A stretch of DNA of 64,000 bases from Tricholoma matsutake (taxonomy: Eukaryota > Basidiomycota > Agaricomycetes > Agaricales > Tricholomataceae). Position numbers and translations under genes: made by a program. The stretch spans positions 6,200,001 through 6,264,000 of the forward strand of contig AP026538.1 of assembly GCA_026075535.2 (NCBI GenBank), written 5' to 3'. Positions 54,987-64,000 of this stretch are shown here, in pieces. Within the stretch, counting starts at the first letter, position 1; each line of letters starts with the position of its first letter. Below the pieces are notes generated by a model. It was not told the DNA's origin. It did not search any database and saw only the letters and a list, made by a program, of their open reading frames with translations.

Positions 54987-57056
54987 TGAAATTAAGATGG
55001 TGAATATAAGCAGAGGGAGGAAACAGATGTATTGCTTCAAGGAATTGGGAGAACGAGTCACGACAGTGAACAGATTATGATACAGGCAACAAGTCCTGCA
55101 TGTCAATATGTCAAGAGCGCAAGCAATATGGGGACACTTGGCGTACGTAGCTTGCCAGGACACAACTTTTATCTTTTGGTTCTTGATGATCATTCTCTGG
55201 CCATGATGAATGGGCGGCCAAGGACATCATAAATGGCTGCATAAATGGAGAAATAAGCAATGGGTGGGTAAGTTATCTCTTCAGCTTTTGATCCAAAGCG
55301 ATGTCTTGCTGTTACTTATTTGTTACTTATGTTCGGAGGTCTACTACCTGGGGCTGAATTTCCATCTAGTTAGTCGAAAGCGATGTCAGATCGCAATCAT
55401 CGGATAACTGATTCTCTGCACATACCACTGACCCAGTAGTAGTAGTGCAAGATTTTAGTATTCTCATTTACACGATGCTCCTATCCCTCAGCGCAAAATA
55501 AGACATACTTATAGATGTGTTATAACCTTACTCATCAACTACAATGAAGAGATGGCAGATTTACTGAGGTGGATAAAAATCAAATGCGACTGGCATGCGA
55601 AAAACGGCTCTTGAAACTATCATTATGATTGGCAAACATTCGATCATGTAACTAAGGCACTTTACCTCCAAGAAATTATTGGATGTGATACATCCAATAC
55701 AGTTAGACAAATTTCTAGATGGAACAAAGAGCAAGTTGTAAGGAAGAGAGGTGTCAATTAAATCTCCGCTCGTTCTTGAATTTCACGACTACATAGTACT
55801 TACACTCTTACACTCACCACCACGAAAGGGGAATATTCCGCTTGGGAATATTTATGAACAAACCAAAGAAACATACTGATATGTCTTGGTGTGTAGTTCT
55901 CCCATTGTTCACTTTATTCTGGAGAATGCGTAAGTTGCTCAGTACTTAAGCGCCAAGCCTTGGATAAAAATAATCGCGGTCTCGTTCAGGAACAGGCTAC
56001 TACACACTAATATAAACTGCTACTACACACTAAACTTTTGAGAATCAAATGATGACTTCCTGAATGCTGGGAGATAAAATCTAGTTCCCTGGCCACTCTT
56101 TCACCAGCAAACATCCCTTAGTTCCTAGATAATCCTGTTCCAAACTTGCAGCTAATAACTATTATGGACCATGCTACTTTGGCCACTTACCAGGTGGAGG
56201 GCTGCGCAGAGCCAATGGATGCGATGTGTACCAGGGAAATTTTATCTAGTATGAGCCCAAGATTCAACCTGGTATGAGCGGGGGACACTCAATGATCTTT
56301 TTTTCTAAGGGCGCGTTCGGGTGGTATTGGCTCAGCTCCCCTGCCAAAATCAAAGCCGTCCGTCTTGACAACCAAGCTGATGGTCTCAGGCGATTGGAGC
56401 CAGGTGCTCGATAGCGATTCGTAGGTGTCACACGAGTTTTTAGTGACATCGGATCGAAATACAGTGAAGTTTGTGTCTCTATGTGCTACTAGCACTTTGA
56501 TGAGCCCCAGTTTTGATGAGCCCCAGTGTTTAGTTCGCAGAGCGCTTGTTAGGTTTACATATGATTGTGCCATAAAGTTAAGTGTTTGGTGTTGTGTAAG
56601 TATTGGTTTAAGTACCAGCTTTCGACTTCGTAACATTGATCATGACATGATCATGTGATCATCACGCGATTATATAAACAATTCAACAAACACATCCAAA
56701 ACTCATCCAGTACACGTCGTAGTACACACCTCATTCATCATGAGCAAGCTTAACATCAATGTAACATTATAATCTTTCAATCGACAGCGCAGTATACTCT
56801 GAATGTACTTCAGAAATAATGCTATCAAGCCATTTATCAAATGGGGTGACGACGGAATCAGGTATAGTATCAAGGTCAGTCAGTAACAGGCTTTCATTGA
56901 GCAAGACATCTATACTTTTAAAACAAACATGAATATGACAGCCCTAGATGTACAGATAAGTGCGTTATCATGGTAGGGCAGATATAACTTACAGAAAGTA
57001 TAGCCATGGCAACACCAGCAAAAGATCAAATGAAATTCATTGACTCCCATCATAGT
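54987..57056. other. Intergenic sequence, about 2.1 kb
   Basis: No gene is supported. A 15-bp direct repeat, TTTGATGAGCCCCAG, lies at 56496-56510 and 56512-56526. A TATA-like TATATAAA at 56671 precedes an ATG at 56740 that opens only a ten-codon frame. GAATATTCCGCTTGGGAATATT near 55838-55860 is a partial inverted motif. The minus-strand frame at 56289-56636 has no family features. Confidence 0.4.
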
Positions 57057-60000
57057 TTACCAGCTGTCCAGCATAAACTGGGCACGTTCCTGTAAAGGGT
57101 TGGGTGAGATATCAAGAGGGGAGAACACAGGAGAGATACACACCTTGAGCCGCCCCAAATTATGTACCATAGCAATGTTGACGATCGTACGCAGTTTCCG
57201 CCGAACATCAGCTTTGTTAACGGTATACATTTGTGTTCCAGAGCACTGGCAGTAAAGTGACAGGTTGTTCGATCGGATCTGCTGGCATTTGGAACATCGC
57301 ATGTCCTGTTGGCTGATGGAGCGTTCGATGGTGAGCGCGAGCTGCATCAAGGCAAATTCTATAGATGTTCGATCATATTCGCCACCGCAATTGAAGCAAA
57401 GCCACCTCGGAGAGACGTCGACGTTATTCGGGATAAGTTCAGAGTCGCGGCAGAAATCGAAATCGCGAAGGGCGTCGCAATGACGGCAGGGAACATTTGA
57501 TAACTTGAGAGGCTCGCAAGGATTTCGGAAAATTGCTTCGTTAGCGAACTCCCGGATGCCAATCAAATCCAGCAGGTTCCTTTTCAGCAGCCCTATTTCC
57601 ACTTGATGTTCCTTCGCCAAGGAAAACGTCGCACACACGAATTTTACCAATTCCAATACGGGATTGTTGAGTTGAAGGTGAGAGCCAGCACGCACAGGAA
57701 ATGCGAACTCCGCCATCAGTTCCTCATGCACTGTGGCATCCTTGTGCCTCTCCTGTACTGCGCCGATGATCTTGAGTAACTTTCGCGTAAGACTCCGGGA
57801 AATGAATTCAAGAACGGCGTCCATCTCGTTTGCCTTTCCTGCATCATGTTGCGTTGAATCCAGAGTGCCATTGACTAAAAGTCGCAAGGGCACCCGTGAA
57901 GCGCCATTAGTTTTCTGCTTGATCTTGAACAATTCGATGATGAAGTATTGAACGATCCCATAGAAATCGTCCTGTATGGCAAGGGGAAGAAATTCTTGGA
58001 TGTTCCACCGCATCTCCATAGCAAGTTCCTCGGGAGTTTCGAGTGCCAAGGGATCCTCGCACACAATACCACCCATGTTAGCTTGATCCATGAAGAGAAG
58101 GAAGTCGTAGAACCTCTCAGTATTTAGATAAATATGCTGAAAGAGTTCATGGGATGTTATCGCAGTCGTGATGTATGTTGCATACGCATGGGCCGTTCCG
58201 GGAGGCTTCGAGGTCGCGAGAAGAATGCGGCTGAAGTCGGCGTAAACAACATGCGAACCAAGTCGTTTGAACTCAGCCAGCAATTGGATAAACGTCTTCC
58301 GCATCAGGCCGTGCACAAATCTGTGAAGGCTGGGATCAAACATATTTGAAGCGCTGGAGCTGATCCATCTCCAGAAGTGATCAATGGTCATTGTAGCGGG
58401 GCTTTCAAAGTTATCGCGAATCTTATCCAAGAGCCATGTTTTTACCATTGCTTTTAAGATGCTGAACGTTTGTGCCGATACATGTGATTCGCCCAACGTT
58501 AGATCTCGTTGATTCTCTCCATTCTTGTATTGGTCCAAAGTATGAGAAACCGAATCGAAGGCAGTAGAGCCTCCGCTTCCTTCCAACTCATTGACCATGA
58601 CGGATTGAAGAACAGAGTTGACTGCGAGGTTACGAACAGAGATCTCCAGGCAAACGTTTGCATAGGATCCTGGCGCGAGGAATTCGGTGTTCGGAAATTC
58701 TTCAGTGGGCCTTTGGTCATTCTCAACTCCCCCCAAATCGGGATGATCACCTGTGGACCACCACAGCACAATGTCTTGGTGTATCAAACGGCGTGCAAAA
58801 CAGATATCAGTCATGAGGAGTGGTTGGTCACCTTCGATGTGGCCAATGGGGACATCATAATAATCAGCAAGGGCTGCCATCCGCTCGATCCATGCCCCCG
58901 TTGATAGGTACCGGCTAAGCATTTTCTGAGCGACATGCGATTGCCACGGGAATACATCCAACGTATGAGGGTTTTTAGCTTTAATCATCGACAGCACGGG
59001 AAATTTCACAAGTTTGGGAATTCTGGCGTCGAAGTATGACTGGTCTTTGCTTGAAGAGATTACTAATGTGAATGATTTATCTTCCAACAAGCCGAGTTCT
59101 CGCGATACAGCTTTCAAAGCCGTACCATCGTTACCGTGATATGTAGTCGTAAATTCCAATGTCTCAGGATAGACAATTGAGCTGGAATCTCCGTAATTTT
59201 GGCGTCGTTTCTGTAGTAATTCGGAGTAAATTTCCTGAAGGCGACCTAGGGGCTGACGATGAGTAGCAGGGTCCACAATATGCAACTTGACGAGGCCGGC
59301 AGGAAGGAATGTAGCAAAGACATGAAGGGGTGCACTAGCGGAGCATGCATGATATAAGACGATGTATTTCCCCGCCCTCCCGCCGTCCATGTACTTTTGA
59401 CGAGACGAAGATGGTCCAGCTCGATCCAGTTGTTTCAAGTCAAAGCTGGTGTGCTGTGCACGATTGAATGTCATGGTAGAATCCTCAATACAGCATGATT
59501 TCCCGAGCTTGAGGACGCCTCGGATGACAAGAGGAACCTAAAGAACGTTAAAATTTTTCAGGAGACATAAATGCATCCGTTGACAAACCTGTTGTTCAAA
59601 CACTCCATCAACGGCGGAGTCGTTGGTGAGATCAATAAAATGCTCCTGAATGTCATGATACACATCCTCGCGAACAGAAATCTTGTACAAGTTGTTGCAA
59701 GCAAGGTCTCGGGGAAGGTGACGTGCCACTTTCTCGCAAGTATAATATTCAGGTCGGAAGAGGCCTTCCTTCGGTTGCTTAAGATGAATGTAGAACTCGC
59801 GAGGGATCCGAAGGGGAACTGAGATAAGTTCTGAGTCCACAGACAACCACAAAATAAAGCGTCCCAGAATTTTGCTGGGACGAATCTGGACGATGTCCCA
59901 TCTGCGATGGGTTCGCACTTGCAAACCCCTGAACATTGCAGGGACATTTGTAGCCGAACTTCCGCCCCACCTAGCATCTTGCCTTTGTTTCCATCGAGGT

Positions 60001-63000
60001 CGCATTGCTTTGATCCAAGCAGAGTAGTTCGTGGACGGGTCAGGTAATGGAAGAACTTCCGGGCTAGCTTCTGGGGTTTGGCGGCGATTTCGCCTGCGAT
60101 TGACGACAGCGATACGAGGTTTATCACTCTGCTTTTTCTCGTCCCCAAAGTCCTCGATATCCATATCCACAATGTCCGTTTCGCCTTGCTTCTCTTCGGT
60201 TGCACGGGAGAAAAAGTCGGTCATCTTGTTCTGCTTGAATTTATCTATCGCACCCGCAACACGTCGATGAAGCCAATCAGGATGTCGAATTCTTGGGACA
60301 GGATTGGAAACTTTCTGCATCGCTGCTGGAATAGTGATGAGTTTCTGAATCACCGAACCTAGACGCTCAATGTAGTATTGCCAATCCAATATGGCCCGCA
60401 AGTCAAAAGTGGTCAGACTACTGTCCTTGAGCCACTTGCGAAGATACGTCCGTTTGACGCTCTCCTCCGCTGAAAAGATGGCAACAGGAACAGCACGTTC
60501 TGTGACGGGAGAACCTATAGGCTTAGCAGAGATGACGAATTTACATGCAAGACCTTTATCTTTGACCATCTGGTCGCCGAGGAACTCTGCTAGACGTCTC
60601 GCGGTGCTGATCGAGGTCGACTTCTGCCCGCCGTATTCTGCTAGTGTTTTCGACATACTCCGATTCTCGGCAATCAGTTCCACCAGTTCGTTGTCTCCTA
60701 AACTGTCAGCTTTGCTGAACAGCACGTCGAGCCATTGATCCGCAACCTCGGCTACCGCCGCATAGCACTCCTGTGTTGTTGTACCGAGGAGGAACTTTTC
60801 GAAGAGTTGCGATTGGAAGATTTTGATGAGCTGCAGCTCGCCGCGACGTTTAACCTCGAAGCCTTTCAATTCCGCCAGGCTTCCATCATCATTAAACACT
60901 GCGTAACGCTTCTTCAGGAGTTTGTCCTCTTCCTTCGAGGACGGAAGAATCATGGCCTTGTAAGGCCCGTCCAGCTCAAAGAAAATCGAGTTCTCTTCGT
61001 GTATAGTATATTCACCTGTTTCAGGGTCAAGATCGTGGTACTGATGGTTCGTAAATTGATCGTGAACGAGATGGTTCAACATGGTGCAGGGGTAGGAGAA
61101 TGCGATAGATTTTCCGTTATTAAGCTGGAATTTGAAGTTCTCCGGAAATACACCTGGAAGCATGCACCAAATCCCGTCCGTATCCAACTCCAGTGGTCGT
61201 CCAATCTGCTCCACGAGGGCACGCGCCATCTGAATGATGGTTGCACCAGTTAGGCAGGTGATACCCGCCATTTCCATGGAATGCCAGCGAGCACCTTTCC
61301 GCATGACGTAGCCATAGAACGAGTTTAGGATACACTTGTGGGCAAGCTGCAAGGAATCATATATGACAATCATCTTCTTCGCCTCGTCGATCTCGGCGAT
61401 GGAACCATCTTCAGCCATGACAGTGTCCAAATTTTTTTTCCACGCTTTATGCAATCCTTTGTATTCATACCGACGATCCCTGAACCTCCGCACAGTGTCG
61501 ACATAGAACGGATTTTCCCGCTGACACACGATGGATTCACGATTTTCTACGCGCGTGTCCTTCGTCTTCTTGTAGACCTTCCGAGAGTAATCGCCCAGTC
61601 GCTTGTGGAGAAATGCTGTCTGCTCTGCATCTGAAAGGTCGGCGAACCGTCTCTGGGGACCGCCCGGACGTTTGGATGGGAAGTTTTCCTGATTCAGAGC
61701 ATGCCTGATCATATTGTATTCATCTCGAAGTGCAGGGAAGAATTCGCCTCGCCAGGCCCACGTAAGGCGACGGTCGCACGTTTTCCCTGGTCGATTGAAA
61801 TCGCACACAGCGCAGACTGACTCGTCTACCATCGAATCGGGTTGCAGTCGGTTGGACAACATGATGTTGGGATACATGGCTGCGACATCCAAATGGTATA
61901 TGAGCGGTTTATCGATGCGCTTCGGGTTGTCTCGCATGATTTCTAAGGCCGCCCGAATGTCGGCCTTAACCTCTTCGTAGTTCGTGACTTGATCCATAGT
62001 CGACTTGGATTCTTTAACAATGCAGAACGTTAATGCAGAATCAAGGTCATCGATTAACTTCGGAATATGTTCATCAGCTTGAAGCATACGTACATATGGT
62101 AAAAGATACGTACTTGCTGAACGGCAGCAGGCACAATTTTGAACTCGGTTGGAATGTCACTTCGGAAGACACCGGCTTCCAATGCCTCTACATGGCCACC
62201 CACGTACGTCTCCGATGCTAACAAGTGGCCATCAAACATCTTGCCATGCGCTTCCTCATGCCTGTTTGGCATGATAATTTGGCCACGATAGGCTTCGACC
62301 TATACCCACAAGTTAGATATTCCACGCATGCTGGTCTGTGAAGGGAGACATACCATCAGCAGGGTCTCGCACAGTGTTCCGCTTCCCTTACGCAACACTT
62401 CATCTGGATTGAGAGGAATGATGTTACACAACGAGAAGATAAACGGATTGACATATTTCATGTAAAGATAATACGTAGCAACCGCATCGGAAACGGAGTA
62501 CTGCGCGAGTATTTGAGGTTGCTCCATGGCATATCTGAAAGTCTGATAATCAGAAACTCCCTGATCTACCAGATCACGTTAAAGATAGCTTACGGCGTCA
62601 TGAGCTCAGGATCGAGCTCAATAGGAGTATACCCCAGTTTTGCGGTAGTGACTGCTTTCAATCCTTGACTTCCCTGAGGCAGATACGAATCACGCTTGAC
62701 CCAACGGAAACAATCTATATGCACGCATGTTCGGCTTTTATATTCATCCTCTGAGTCTTTGGCAAAGCCTGTCTCCAGAAACATATCGATGCCGTTCACC
62801 TTGGCACGCGCATCGAGAAAGGGAAAATCGAAGAAATCTCCGTTAAAAGTGGCAATGACGGTCGGCTTTACATCTTGGATGTGAGAAAAGAATCGATTGA
62901 TTGTAGCAGCCTAGTGATTATATGAGTACGACAGCAAAGATATGGCAGTCCAAACAGGATCACCTCGTCTGCCTCATTGAAAATGGTAAATGGTCCTTCA

Positions 63001-64000
63001 TACCCTTCTTTAGGGGTATACTCGAAATCGTCAATATCCTCACTGACGATATCACGATTAGTGATAAGATAACCCTGTCCATCCACCATATACGAGATCA
63101 TCATGACTTGGTCGATAGCCTGGTCTGGGAACTTCAGTGGCGCCTTTGTTGTCTCAATATCGAACGCCAACACAATGGGGTCTGCACGCTTCACCTTCTC
63201 CACAATCTGGGAGAACGAAGGCTGGCCAGCTGTAAATGTGACGGCGTACCACAGTCCAACCCGGATATCGTTGTCGATAGCCACACGCAGGTAATATGGT
63301 ACATCGAACTCTCTGATGTCGATGATGCCTTCTCGGGGATCTTTGTCCCTAGACCCTACAGCCTGTTGGCCGGTCCGATTAGCAATATCTGTCCATTCAT
63401 CCCCTTCTATTTCAATGTCCACTGTCGCGCCAGCAGCAGTAGAGTTGATAACTTCGGCGTAAGCATCAACGGCATCCCGTCTAGCACTATTAGCGAGCGC
63501 CAGGGGCATAATATCGCGTCGCACTGTCAGAAGGTCTGATACATTCCTGAAATGGAGTTGAAGGAAGAGGCGGCGATGACCCATAAGGTGGTTTGGTAAT
63601 TTCAAGTCTTCCTTTTTCTCCCGTGTGATGCGACAGATAAGCCCCTCGTACTTCTTGTTCAGCCACTCCTCTATGGTGGTTTCCGTGCCACCCTAGCAAA
63701 CATGGGTGAGCATTAAAGAGATGCCAACACAAAAAACTACACACTTTACAAGAAATGCAGAAATAAGGCTCGTATTGGAAAGTGCACTTGAACATTCCGC
63801 CATCGTCTTGAATGAAATAAAAGTCAACAGCCGACTTTCCAGAAGGCCAATCTGGGTCTTTCATAAGAGTCTATTGATCCTTATTAGAAAAGAGCACACG
63901 AAGGATCAATGTCACTTGCAGGATGCATGTTAACCAGCCATCCCTCCCGTCTTCCTCCTTCCTGCACCCTTGCAAAACCGAGCTTCTCATCAATCTCATC
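57057..64000 (-). CDS. POL2: DNA polymerase epsilon catalytic subunit, partial (runs off the window)
   Basis: Leading-strand replicative polymerase of the B family, in the nucleus. The N terminus lies beyond 64000. Seen in order: GWLVNMHP (about 63940), joined across a GC-AG intron (63871-63919) to [20 protein letters not shown]. Exo I is [12 protein letters not shown] (about 63165-63130), and [20 protein letters not shown] is at about 62720-62660. Polymerase motif A is [20 protein letters not shown] (about 61895-61835), motif B is [15 protein letters not shown] (about 61330-61285) and motif C is [12 protein letters not shown] (about 61190-61155). The C-terminal half is the inactive polymerase-like module. 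The tail has CysA ([13 protein letters not shown] then CFNCGG, about 57495-57380) and CysB ([18 protein letters not shown], about 57300-57245), which hold metal and bind the Dpb2 subunit. A 54-nt intron at about 57093-57146 is open in frame. It ends at 57057. Catalytic residues appear intact. Confidence 0.96.

Noticed and set aside
62922..63539. 205-codon plus-strand open frame
   Set aside because: It is antisense to the exonuclease region of POL2, whose motifs are clear on the minus strand.

Overview
The window looks like a basidiomycete of the class Agaricomycetes. Protein-coding genes are broken by many short introns of about 47-60 bases. Several families are typical of mushroom-forming fungi: secreted intradiol dioxygenase, BBE-type FAD oxidase, GT90/CAP10 glycosyltransferase, F-box-like proteins, and the CxC5/CxC6 cysteine-cluster proteins that accompany KDZ transposons. 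No rRNA, tRNA or CRISPR was recognised. All identifications come from reading motifs by eye, with no database search.

Region 1 (1-13.4 kb) is a transposon graveyard. It holds a 5'-truncated Ty3/gypsy chromovirus-like polyprotein with five TGA stops (1257-3569), a decayed hAT transposase on the minus strand (4150-8083), and an 853-bp non-autonomous hAT-like insertion inside that transposase with a perfect 8-bp target duplication and a hairpin array (5430-6282). It also holds a decayed cysteine-cluster gene (8406-10279) and a CxC5/CxC6 gene (10424-13380) split by a 1,098-bp TA-flanked element with 30-bp perfect inverted repeats (12200-13297). Most nonsense codons here are TGA, at sites where CGA is the simplest ancestor, which suggests decay of methylated CpG.

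Region 2 (13.7-24.2 kb) is gene-dense and rich in secreted enzymes. In order: a histidine acid phosphatase family protein, a secreted PI-PLC X-domain protein, a carboxymuconate cyclase/lactonase divergent from a secreted intradiol dioxygenase, and a secreted FAD-linked oxidase. The divergent pair could carry out ring cleavage and then lactonisation, two consecutive steps of aromatic breakdown.

Region 3 (25.5-38.1 kb) is bounded by two inverted copies of a 1.7-2.0 kb repeat. Between the arms lie Mo25/Hym1, a second lactonase-fold protein, an F-box-like protein and a GT90/CAP10 glycosyltransferase.

Region 4 (38.7-64 kb) is largely housekeeping: glucosamine-6-phosphate N-acetyltransferase, a MIF-family tautomerase, ribosomal protein L24, a VAMP/synaptobrevin v-SNARE, a decayed P-loop kinase, an RRM/RG-rich RNA-binding protein, a large CAMKL-type protein kinase, a single-pass membrane protein with a PY motif, and DNA polymerase epsilon catalytic subunit, which runs off the right edge. 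Two introns here are best read as GC-AG. One gene has an intron directly after ATG, and another appears to have an intron inside its ATG.
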